Of a stretch of DNA of 64,000 bases, positions 40,868 through 51,096 are shown piece after piece. The notes below the pieces were generated by a model. The model saw only the letters and a list, made by a program, of their open reading frames with translations. It searched no databases and had not been told where the DNA came from. A program made the translations under genes and the position numbers. The DNA lies in NCBI GenBank assembly GCA_020744225.1, contig JAGMWG010000003.1:1054001-1118000 (forward strand), in the 5' to 3' direction. This stretch comes from Paraphoma chrysanthemicola (Eukaryota > Ascomycota > Dothideomycetes > Pleosporales > Phaeosphaeriaceae). Every line of letters begins with the position of its first letter. Positions within the stretch are counted from its first letter, which is position 1.

Positions 40868-42976
40868 CTACACAATAAGATACAAGCTAGTAATTACACT
40901 CGGTCCAATAAACAAGCCGAACCAAAAGATAATATTACCAAGCGTGTCCTGCCCGCGCATCATCTTCGTCTTCATGAGTGCCGCGAGCGGCAACTGCGTG
41001 AGCTGGAATGTGAAAAGATATCCTCGGACTTTTTTGAACAAGCAGAACATGAGAACTTCATGCACTATAGCGCTCAGCAAGAATGTGAAGAAGGTCGCCT
41101 GCATCTTGGAAAGATGGAAGAAGGATATTGATGAGTGGTACACATGCCGTAGCAAGAAGTTGTGTACAGGCCGATTCCAATCGCGTGCATACTGGTCGAA
41201 CGACACGCTGTTCCACCAATCGCCGTAGAAGCCGCGATCAGCGAAGCGCGTAACTTCCGCAAGAACGTTGAGCAGACATTCCCAGATGACGTACCACGAC
41301 AGCAATTGTTCAAGGAGCATGGGAAACAGCATGTCGCTCACGACCCACGGGAATTCTTTCCAGCGCTGGTCGAGCGACATGCCAGCTTCCTTTTGACGCA
41401 CAGTCTCTACGACGACGGGGTAGATGTATGCTTGGGAGATGATGATCATGACCCAGATGACGCCGAGTGTGGCGGCGGATTTCTCGGCGACGTACCACCA
41501 GTTGACTCGCTCGTGGCGAGGGTATTCGAGGTCGTAGACCAGAGTAGGGAGACAGGCCCATTCGACGAAGTTGTAGACCGTGAGATTGTTGGGATAGATG
41601 TTGTCGGTTGTTGTGCATTTGCCGCGTAGCTCCTCGTCTAAGATGGTGATTTCAGTGTTGAGTACTCCACGAAAGGCTTGGATTTGCTCTGCATCTAGCG
41701 GCCTTTGGGCCTCGATCGCGTGCCCGATTGATGCGATGTCCGATACTTCATTGGAAAGATTCGTCGAATATTTCGGACCAAAGTTGCGTCGCTTCGTCAG
41801 CTCGCGAGAGGAGGGGTTTTCCAGCCCGGTCGTGAGAGTAAGCTCACTGTTGGAAGCTTTAGGATTACTATCTTGCTGTGCAGGCAGGTCATCAAGCTGG
41901 CGCAGCTTCTGCTGCAAGATGTTACGGCGCCTGTACACGCGAGAGACTATGCGGCGTTAGAATGCATTCACAAGAAGGTGAGTCCAGCCTTACGGTAGCC
42001 GTTGTAGAATGCATACGCGTGCTGCTTCATGAGCAGCACAAAAACATGGAGTACAATGAAAACAGTATGCGTCCAGGGCCATTCGCGCCAGAACGTGACC
42101 CAGATGACCATGACAGTGAAGAAGGTCTGCCAAACAGACTGAATTATCCAGCCTGAGCCGTTCCAGGACAAGTAGTCTTTTGCGATAGCTTTTTGTAGCA
42201 AGAAACCCAACGAAGTTGCAGCACACATCGCGACATCGGTCGTGAGCATGACAAACAAGTCTCTATCGATCATGAGGTGCAGGATTTCAGCATTGCCAAA
42301 CACAGAGCCTGAAACTTTGTAGTTGCCTGCGGCGATGCGGAACAGCATGAGAGCCATAGCAATCCAGACTGTGCAACAAATCAAATCGTCAGCCTCTATT
42401 TCAGATGCTTGCGGCTGTTCGCTTTGACTTACATAACGTGAAGAATCCATGGAACGGAGACTGCGAGCTTGGATTCTGGCGGTCGAACGTCGTGAATTGT
42501 CGTGTAAATATGAGTTCTCGTGGGCGACCTCTCGATTTCCCATTGCGCTTGTCAGCTTCCCGCTGCAAGCCAGTTCGAATGAATTCTCTGAAGTCTGGAT
42601 CGTCTGTCGTGACTGTATATTTGCTCTTTTTTCCTGTCTCTTCCACAACGACTTGTATGCTGCTACGGCGCTTTGCATGCTTTTTCAGATCCTCCTCGTC
42701 GAAGTCTCCTGTACTGCTTCCATCCGAAGGAATTGCTGTAGTACTGTTACTCCTGATGTCTGCTGCGCTTTCCCTGGATACTGGTTTCAGGCGGCTTGAG
42801 TCGTCGACATCCGACACATCGGAAGAATGATCTGGCGTCCACGTATCTCGAGCTCCCAGCACCGGCCTCTTCGAAAGACCCTGAAATGCTTGCGACATGG
42901 CTGATCGACCATCAGTTATGGCGCTTAAGTCTGGCTTCGAGATGTCCGGCTGGACTGTCAATTCCTTTCGACCCAT
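40868..42976 (-). CDS. Sterol O-acyltransferase (ARE1/ARE2-like MBOAT)
   Basis: This makes sterol esters from sterol and acyl-CoA in the ER for lipid droplets. Three exons, 42433-42976, 41994-42368 and 40868-41946, give 665 residues. Introns are 42369-42432 (64 nt, join FTL-F-WIAMAL) and 41947-41993 (47 nt, join FYNGY-L-SRVYRRR). The cytosolic N-terminus (about 180 residues, Ser-rich) is followed by multiple membrane helices. MBOAT/ACAT marks are YPRHERVNWWYVAEK, FYGDWWNS, and the catalytic His in SAIVHEVLMF. The second exon encodes the helix TVFIVLHVFVLLMKQHAYAFY, typical of the family. Which of the fungal ARE paralogues it is cannot be told. Confidence 0.93.
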
Positions 42977-44107
42977 TATTGTGGAGTCGTGCTAAGCCTC
43001 TGTTTCGAAGGTTGCCGTTAAGTGGAGCGACCAGGGTCACGCGACGTTTGCTCGCGATGTGACGTGTGTCGAGCTTCCTACGAAGCCGCGGCGCCAGCAG
43101 CACATTGATATATGTTTCCAACCGCCTCGTCCGCGCTTCCGAAATGATGTGAGATGAGACCCAGGAATTGTCAGCTCACGACGCAAAGTTTCCGAGCGAG
43201 CCGAAGAGTTGGTGAGAGCTGTCCGTGGGTTACCCAAATCGCCGTTCGGTGCTATGGTCGCAAATCGGAAGATGGCGACGATGATGCAATGACCATGTGC
43301 ATGCATGCAAAAGCAGGAACAACCGGATGCCATGGGCCGGCCCCTGCCCCACCTTCGCGGTCCATCCTTACTCAGCCACCTGGCGCGCCCAGCCACACCT
43401 CTCACGTGGTTTTTGCGAACAAGTCAACGTGACCTTGACGTCCGGCAAGACGGCCATCCTCGAATCTCCACTCGGTTCTGATCTTCAGATCCTCGTTATG
43501 CTTCTCGCTATTTGAAGCACAGCCTCTCCTGATCCGGACAGGACCTGCGTCGCAGCCATTGGTCCCGCTCACCGGTCGCATCGCACTCTTCGCATTCGAG
43601 GCTAGACGCAGTGACCTCCGGTGATTTCTACAGGGCGCTCCCAAGCATGTGGCCTTCAAGCACCAACGAGCTGCGGCCAGGCGATTGTGGCTGCGGCACA
43701 CCGTGGTTTTTAAGGCCTGCCTCCGCAGCCTCGCTTGAACCCTTGCCTGGCCTACTGGCCATTCACCGCGTCGAAAAAACGCCTTGAAGGTACTTGGCGA
43801 AATCTTAGACTCATCGCGACCTCGTTGTGATTCGACGGACAAATTGGCGACACGAGATGCTGCAGCCTTCGCAGGGCTGTGCGCAAATATAGGATTTAGC
43901 ACACCCACCTACACATGACATAAAGTCGCCCAAGGCTGCGCTGTTCACCACCTTGGCTTTGCACTCATTGTACTCGGGACCATTGGCTCGCGAGGCTGTG
44001 TTTTCTGTACATTGTTCATAACCATCTACATTTCCTGACGCAGTTCACGACCTCGTACTCAAACGACACGATACCTTCTATCAATTTCCAACTCCAAACT
44101 CATTAAC
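42977..44107. other. Divergent intergenic region, nothing recognised
   Basis: This is 1.13 kb between the acyltransferase and the seven-pass gene. Long overlapping frames on both strands (for example 43402-43908, -) reflect a GC-rich sequence without stops, and no domain supports them. Confidence 0.4.
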
Positions 44108-45296
44108 ATGGCTCCTAGACGTGGCGGTGGTTCGAGCGGCGGGGGCGGTCTGTCAAGCACTTGCCCTGGTGCATTCTCATCAACTGTCGAGCAGGTCGGA
44201 TTCGCTGCCGACGTGCTCTTCCTCGTAATATACCTCGGCATCGCCATCACTCTGTGCACGTTTCGCAAGAAGACTGGAGCAGGAAAGAAGTTGCTTGGCG
44301 CACCTTTCATTATTGCAGTGCTCTTCTTCATCATGTAAGTCCCCGAAATGCGTTTCGCTTTCCTTTTAGGAAGTCCATGCTAATCAGGTACAAGCGCAAA
44401 TGCACTATCCATGATCCGTACGATTTTGCAGCAATGTGGGACTATTGCGTACTACGACTGGTACAAATGGAGTATTGCAGTCACCGTCTTCACCTACCTC
44501 GGCTACTGTAAGTGGTGTCCCAAAAGTATACCTGGCACCTATCGCTGACCATCCTCGTACAGGGCTTCTCCTCTTTGTAGTCGTCTACACCCTCAACTCC
44601 ATGCTCCAGACCCAAAAGGACGGACGCATGAAAACGCCCATCAAAATTATCCTCCTCGCAATCACCATAGTCATGGGCCTTCTCACATGCGCTATCATTG
44701 GCCTTCAGAGCTACAATAACTATTCGCAATTCGACATGGGGTCCTACACAACCGACTACGCGCTCCTGTATGCAACAGCCAAGTTCCGCACTGCTTACGT
44801 TGCTCTATACATGATCAGCGTCCTCGCAGCAGGCGCTCTAGCACTCATTACCATCCTTGCTTTGCGCAAACGCCGAAGCCCGGCAGGCGTACGTCCCTCT
44901 CCAAGCCATTCTTTGCAACAAACACTAACAAGAACATAGGATCTCATCGGATGGTCTATCGCCCTAACCTTCGCCATGGTCTTCTGGTCCATCGTCATCC
45001 TCGTTTGGGAAGCTGCCGCCCTGCAAAACACCTTTTGGGAATGGGAAACCTCTGCCGTCCTGGTTTATCTCACCTCTTTCGCGCAAGTGCTTGCTTTCGT
45101 CTTCTTAATGTGCATTGCGAAGCACGCAGCGTGGAATAGCCCGGCTGGCGCGCATCACGGGATGAACGCAGATGCGTATGTTGGTGCTGATGCGCCCAAA
45201 TATGAGCACAATGCGGGTGTGAATCAGTCGTATTACTACCAGCAGGCGCCTGTGTACACTGGGGCGGGGAATCCGATGACGCACCCGACTCGATGA
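44108..45296 (+). CDS. Seven-transmembrane fungal protein, unknown
   Basis: Four exons, 44108-44334, 44395-44507, 44563-44888 and 44940-45296, with introns of 60, 55 and 51 nt, give 340 residues. The Gly-rich start MAPRRGGGSSGGGG is followed by seven hydrophobic helices: VGFAADVLFLVIYLGIAIT, APFIIAVLFFIIANALS, WSIAVTVFTYLGYWLLLF, IKIILLAITIVMGLLTC, YVALYMISVLAAGALAL, GWSIALTFAMVFWSIVIL and VLVYLTSFAQVLAFVFL. A polar Tyr/Ala-rich tail follows (SYYYQQAPVY). The first acceptor is taken as ...tacaag, because only it keeps the helix in frame. The topology recalls fungal receptor-like or PTH11-related proteins, but there is no CFEM domain and no signature I can name. Confidence 0.7.
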
Positions 45297-45824
45297 GTTG
45301 CGCGAGTGTCCAGAGTAGGGAGCGACGGGGAGGTCATTGATGGGCGTGGGCTTTTGTCCCGGCGTTAGAACTTCAGTGTCGCTGTTTCGGAGTTGTTTGA
45401 TGAGAGAATTTGTTGTAATGATGCGTATGCGTTTGCTTAGCTAGATACCCATAACGTCAAGTAATGACCTCCAGCTGGAGAAGAGTACACACCACAATTT
45501 GATATACGTGTTTCGAGAAGATTATCATGTACAATATCGACTCGTGCTTTCTATCTCGCGCTCACAGACTTTCAGAATTGCCTTTTTTGAAACATGTTGA
45601 AGCCTGGTAGTCTCAAGAGCACTGAGGTGGTTCCATCACTGATTCGTAATTATCTGTAGCTGTCTAATACATCATTTGAAAGAATCTGTGATGAATGACA
45701 TGGAGAAGATTTTGGTCTCAAGGGATATGAATTGACCCCAGCCATCATGACGCTGTCGTCTTCCTATATGTTGATCATGTTCCTCGTCTCTCCTTCCCCA
45801 CAGGCTCGAGCTTAACCCCCACAC
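45297..45824. other. Convergent intergenic region, nothing recognised
   Basis: This is 528 bp between the 3' ends of the seven-pass and CFEM genes. No gene or RNA is supported. Confidence 0.4.
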
Positions 45825-46598
45825 TCATCCCTTCAATTCTCCCCTCCCCTCCCTGGCCATAGCAATCTGCGTCCCAGTCCCATCTTCCAACTCATGATCC
45901 GGCACCTTGCCTCTACCATCCATTTCATAGTACATATGATCCATTTTCCAAGGCTCGTTTGGTGCAGCATGCACCATCTCCTTATCCGTGCCTCCCTCAT
46001 GGATCGCTTCGACGGGCGGTGGGTTATCGTTCTTCGTACTCCGTCGACGGCGCCATACGAGAAACGCTGCAGTAGCCAAGAGGACCACACCTGCGACTGC
46101 GCCCACAGCTATACCGGCGATCGCTCCGATCGATAGAGATGCTGGCGAAGGATACGGTGCTCCCGTACTCTGGCCTTGTGTTGTACCTGTACTGCTGATG
46201 ATGGCCCCCGTAGCAGTGGCAGTTGTCCCAGGGAATCTCGAACTTCCGCCGGCCGCGGTGGAGGATGCAAAAGCGAGGGTGTACGTGATACCTGCCTCCG
46301 CGCATATTCCGTTGAAATCGCTCGCAAACGAGCGTGCGTCGGCCTCTGAGCAAGCATTGAGATAACAGCCAGTCAGCTGATCTCTGAAGTTTACCGTGCT
46401 GCAAAGACATCTGATATCCGCAGGACCGCAGCTTGGGTTGGCGCTACTAAAACATGTTTGCTATGGTATAGTGGTCAGTACTTGATTTCAAAATGCGAGT
46501 GAACAAGTCATTCATCTTACTGCACATGCAGGTACATTGAGGAGTTGGGCAACGCCGACAGAGGCATATGCCATAAGCGTAAGGACGAACGGCTTCAT
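45825..46598 (-). CDS. CFEM-domain single-pass membrane protein
   Basis: Two exons, 46521-46598 and 45825-46460 (60-nt intron), give 237 residues. The signal peptide MKPFVLTLMAYASVGVAQ leads into a CFEM domain with its eight Cys (PACAQTC, SCGPADIRCLC, GCYLNAC, GICAEAG; the Asp of the heme-binding type is in PADIRC). A Ser/Thr-rich stalk follows (about residues 92-135), then one transmembrane helix (IGAIAGIAVGAVAGVVLLA...) with stop-transfer WRRRRSTK. The 75-residue cytosolic tail contains EPWKMDHMYYEMDG. CFEM proteins act at the fungal surface in heme capture, adhesion or host interaction. Most are GPI-anchored; this one has a true membrane helix and tail. The precise role is unknown. Confidence 0.88.
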
Positions 46599-47286
46599 TG
46601 TGATCTTCGTGTCGACACGACTGGCAACAGCAATTCGGAGGAAGCTGGCAGAGGCTGAGCGTGAAGCGTGCGACTCTGCTGCATATCAGTTGTTTTGGCT
46701 AGCTTTGCACTAAATACGTGTTGCTGATCTAGATCTGGTGATCGAATGCTAACTTATGGTGTTTAGTCTATATCCACCCTGTTGGTTGACTATGCAAACA
46801 TGATTCGCTATGGGAGGTGTTGTGGCGCTTCTGGATCGGGTCCCGCCTCGAGAGCCGCATAAGCGCCCTGTACATCTTCAGCCTTGCATGTACACCACTT
46901 CTATAGAGTTTTAACAGTGTCTGCTATCGACGGCGCCGCAATTGCCTAGACCAGTGCTAATCTGAGTAGTAATCCATAATAGACAGTGGTAGCCACATGA
47001 GGGTACAAAGAAGCTGGTTTTGGTCGATGCACCGCCTCTAGTGCATTGGCCACCATGCTCGGTGCATCACCCAAAACCAGCTACTTCGTACTGATGGCAG
47101 CAATGCCCACAATGAGGGTCTTGCTTTATCTGCATCTCGAGTGGCTAACATATGTCGACTACTTTAGTCGTATCTTTGTTGCAATTCTGTCGAGTGGAGA
47201 GTATGGTAAAACAGGACTAGCCTCGCCAAAATTTGAGTCAAGACAGCGCGTCAGATGAACCAGCGGATTTGGTCGTTTCATATGCT
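46599..47286. other. Intergenic with a foldback element
   Basis: This 688-bp region is gene-free. It contains an inverted repeat at 47012-47082, described separately. Confidence 0.4.
47012..47082. repeat. Inverted repeat, 23-bp arms, 25-nt loop
   Basis: The arm 47012-47034 (begins AGCTGGTTTTGG, ends GATGCACCG) is the reverse complement of 47060-47082 except for two adjacent mismatches. It would form a stable hairpin in DNA or RNA. It lies about 205 bp past the ZIM17 stop, on the downstream side of that minus-strand gene, and 414 bp upstream of the CFEM start. It could be a 3' end signal of ZIM17, a small foldback (MITE-like) relic or a protein-binding palindrome. There are no flanking target duplications that I can see. 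Confidence 0.65.
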
Positions 47287-47967
47287 TCAATCGGACGCGG
47301 GCTTTCGTGAGGTCGGTTGTTCGACGAACCGCTCATCTCCCTTGGGCTTAGACTCGGGATGGAAGTGGGCGGAGCGAGGAGTCGTGCTGCCATCGTCCCA
47401 GAACTCGATATCGCCTTCTTCGCTCAGCGAGCCTTTTTTGATGAGGTTGCCCTTTTCCCGCATGAGATCCTCGATTGTGACGGACTTGTCTGAGAATACC
47501 TTCCAAGTGTCAGCGCATGCAATATGTCCATCTTCAGGTCCACTTCAACGCACCTTGAGATGGTCGCTGATCAAGTGCCTGTTCTTGCAGTCCGGACATG
47601 AGATCAAAACAGTGCCATGGTGGTATCCCTGTTTAGACAAGCGGTGCGAAGAGCGCGTCTTGCACACATTGCACGTGAATGTCAATTCGTACGATGGTAT
47701 TTGTTCACGTTCTAGTCGCGAGTCTGGAGCGTTCGTGGACGAACTTGGTTGTGACGGTGGGGCGGAGCTCGATTCGAAACGAACTGCTGGCGGAATTCGT
47801 AGTCGCGACTGGACGAGTGAAGGACGTTTGAGAGGTGACGTTCGCGGCGTGTGGAGGAGCCGCTTTGCGGGCGCTGGAATGTGCTCCGCCGGACATGCTC
47901 TTGTTATTCGGGGCGCAGCTGCTCGAGCAAAGGCGCCAAACAAAGAGACTGGCGGTCGCATTGTCAT
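47287..47967 (-). CDS. ZIM17: Mitochondrial DNL-type zinc finger chaperone helper (Zim17/Tim15/Hep1)
   Basis: Two exons, 47554-47967 and 47287-47499 (54-nt intron, gtgcgt...gaag), give 208 residues. The first about 75 residues are a basic, acid-free matrix presequence (RAAAPRITRACPAEH...). The zinc-finger domain has CNVCKTR and CPDCKNRHLISDHLKVF; the four Cys bind zinc and the last block is the family signature. Zim17 keeps mitochondrial Hsp70 soluble in the matrix. A conserved C-terminal region (FWDDGS) follows. It is divergent from cullin-3. Confidence 0.92.
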
Positions 47968-48521
47968 TCTGGCGTGTGAAACAGGGCGAGAGGTATGCCA
48001 GATATTCTTTGAGTCTGTGAGGTGAAGGTGAAGTGTAAAGACAGCCTGGGCTCGGCGGGCAAAAGTTGTCAGTTGTGTTCCCGCAACGCTAGACCATCGT
48101 CATCCTACAGGGCTGGTTGCAGGCAAGCACCCCCACCGAAACCGCAACGCCGAGCTGTCGACCGCAACTGCCCCCATAGCTCCGACTGCGGTTCTGTCAC
48201 CACGGCCTCCTCTCGACCATACACACAGGATACTCTGACTGTCCCCAACGCCGTCGTTGAACGTCCTCCCGCCGCACCGAGCGCCTCCCCGACAAACCTC
48301 CGCATCTGCCCGCATCGCGTCTCGCAAGCACTCCGTTGCCTCCCAAAGGCCGCACATTACACAAGATGATTGCTGGAAGGGGCAGGCAGCGCATACGGCC
48401 GCCGCGCAGGGTAAGATAGGCACCTTCACCTTCACTTTACCATGTCTGCATGTTCCTTCCCTCCCCCCCCTGCAGCGCGCCTTCCAAACACGCTCTCAAC
48501 CTCCGCGGGCTCTAGCTGACA
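47968..48521. promoter_or_regulatory. Divergent promoter region ZIM17/CUL3
   Basis: This is 554 bp, GC-rich, with pyrimidine-rich sequence before the cullin ATG (a run of nine C near 48466). No specific element is called. Confidence 0.4.
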
Positions 48522-51096
48522 ATGAGACCCTCACAGGGCCTACACGGCGACGAAGTCGATTTCGAGAACACGTGGGCGACCATTGAGGCTGCCTTTAGAG
48601 AGATCCACACCAAGAATGCCTCCAAGCTATCGTACGAGGAGCTGTATCGCCACGCCTATCGCATAGTGCTCAAGAAGAAGGGCGAGCTGCTCTACAACCG
48701 CGTCATCGACTTCGAGCGCAGCTGGCTGGCTGTTGAGGTCCGCGCCTCTATCCAGCAGTTACTGTCACCCAACCTGCTGGCTGACGCACAAGGCGCTGGC
48801 GTGACGAGCCCAACCGAGCGACGTGTAGCTGGAGAGAAGTTCTTGAAAGGCCTCAAGCAAGCATGGGGCGACCACCAAGTCTGCATGAGCATGTTGGCTG
48901 ATGTGCTCATGTACATGGTAAGACAACCCCATTGCCCATCTAGCACGGTAGCAGAGCCCATAGCTAACGCGGCAACGTTCAAGGATCGTGTGTATTGCGC
49001 AGATCATAGGCGCATGTCCATCTACAATGCTGCCATGGTACAATTTCGCGACGAGATCCTCAACTCCCAGATATCTGCAAACGATGCACGAGCCATCCTC
49101 GGTCTTCTAAACCACGTAGTCCTGGACCAAATACAAATGGAGCGAGATGGCGACATCATCGATAAGCAGCTCATCAAGTCGTGCGTGTGGATGCTCGAGG
49201 GCCTGCACGAGGACGAAACCGAATCTGAAGAGCAGCGCCTGTACAATGTCTCTTTTGAGAAAGAGTACCTGGATACCAGCAGGATATTCTATCGCAACGA
49301 ATCGGAGCTCCTGCTGCGCGATTCGGATGCCGGCGGATATTGCAAGCACGCCCGGCGACGTATTTACGAAGAAGACGAGCGATGCAAGCAGACACTCCTG
49401 GAGAGCACAGGTCCCAAGATACAAAAGGTCGTCGAAGATGAGCTGATCAAGAATCGCATACACGAATTGGTGGAGATGGAGAGCGGGGTACGATTCATGG
49501 TCGACAACGACAGGCTGGAAGAACTGAATCTTGTCTACGACCTGAACAAGCGCGTGGACGAGAAGAAGGCCGAGGTGACGCGAGCTATTCAGAAGCGCAT
49601 CGTCGACATGGGCAGCGACATCAACAACGATGCAATTGCAGCATCGCAAGCTCCTGCAGCCGCTCCAGCGGTCGATACCAGCGACAAAGGCAAGGCTCCT
49701 GCGCAAGAGAAGTCGCTTAATCAGCAAACCGTTGCAGCCATCAAGTGGGTGGAGGAGGTGCTTGCGCTGAAAGACAAGTTTGACAAGATTTGGCGAGATG
49801 CTTTCGAAAACGACAACCTGCTACAGGCCGCCATCACAAGGAGCTTTGGCGACTTCATCAACTCACCAACATTCCCACGATCATCTGAGTACATCTCGCT
49901 ATTCATCGATGAGAACATGAAGAAGGGGATCAAGGGCAAGACCGAAATGGAAGTTGACACCGTCCTGGAGAAGGCTATTATTCTCCTACGATACGTCGTA
50001 GACAAGGATCTCTTCGAGCGCTACTACAAGAAGCATCTTTGCAGACGTCTGCTCATGAACAAGTCGATCAGCAACGAGGTTGAGAAGCAGATGATCTCGA
50101 AGATGAAGATCGAGCTGGGTAACAACTTCACGCTCAAGCTGGAGGCCATGTTCAAGGACATGACCATCTCCGAGGAGCTGACAGCCGGCTTCAAGAAGCA
50201 CGTCGAAGGTTTGGGCGAGAAAGAGCCGAAGCGCATCGAGCTTGCGATCAACGTGCTGACAGGCATGACGTGGCCGCTGGAGACGATGGGTGGTACAGCT
50301 GCTGAAGACGAGGATAGCCGACCGCGTTGTAACTTTCCCACTTCCGTGGAAAAGATTAAGCGTGGATTCGAGAAGTTCTACAGCCAAAAGCACTCAGGAC
50401 GACAGCTCACCTGGCTCGCGAACATGGGCTCCGCTGATATCAAGGCGGTCTTCCCCAAGGTCCAGCAGAAAGATGGCTCCTTCAAGGAGCGCCGGCATGA
50501 CCTCAATGTGTCGACGTACGGCATGGTCATTCTCCTTCTCTTCAACGAACTTCCTGCCGATCAATCTTTGACCTTTGAGGAAATTCAAGCTCAGACGAAT
50601 ATTCCACCAAGCGACCTCATCAGGAATCTGCAGTCACTGGCGGTTGCACCAAAAACGCGAATCCTGATCAAGGAGCCAATGTCCAAGGACGTCAAGCCGA
50701 CTGATCGCTTCTCCTTCAACGAGGGATTCAATGGCAAGTTTGTAAAGATCAAGGTTGGTGTGGTCAGCAGTGGAAACAAGGTGGAGAGCGATCGAGAGCG
50801 GCGAGAGACCGAGAAGAAGAACGATGATTCGCGGCAGTTTTGCATCGAGGCCGCTGTTGTTCGAATCATGAAGTACGTCCCCTTTGAGCTTTCAAGATTA
50901 CGCATACTAACTACGACTCAGACAACGCAAGGAGCTCTCACATCAACAATTGGTGTCCGAGACGCTTGGTCAGTTAGCTGGGCAATTCAAGCCTGAAGTC
51001 AACATGATTAAGAAGAGGATTGAGTCGCTTATTGAGCGCGAATACCTCGAACGTATCGATGGCGCAAAGGTTGATTCGTACCGCTATCTGGCGTAA
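48522..51096 (+). CDS. Cullin-3 (scaffold of BTB/elongin-type ubiquitin ligases)
   Basis: Three exons, 48522-48917, 48984-50872 and 50922-51096, give 819 residues. The first intron (66 nt, gtaaga...gctaac...caag) has no stop and keeps frame; splicing gives the family join VLMYM-DRVYC. N-terminal cullin repeats are followed by the cullin homology domain (KDLFERYYKKHLCRRLLMNKS, about residue 490; FTLKLEAMFKDM) and a C-terminal winged helix with the neddylation site RIMKQRKELSHQQL. The end is RIDGAKVDSYRYLA, the typical cullin C-terminus YxYxA. It is assigned to Cul3 from the start DFENTWATIEAAFREIHTKNA. It acts in nucleus and cytosol with RBX1. Confidence 0.93.
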
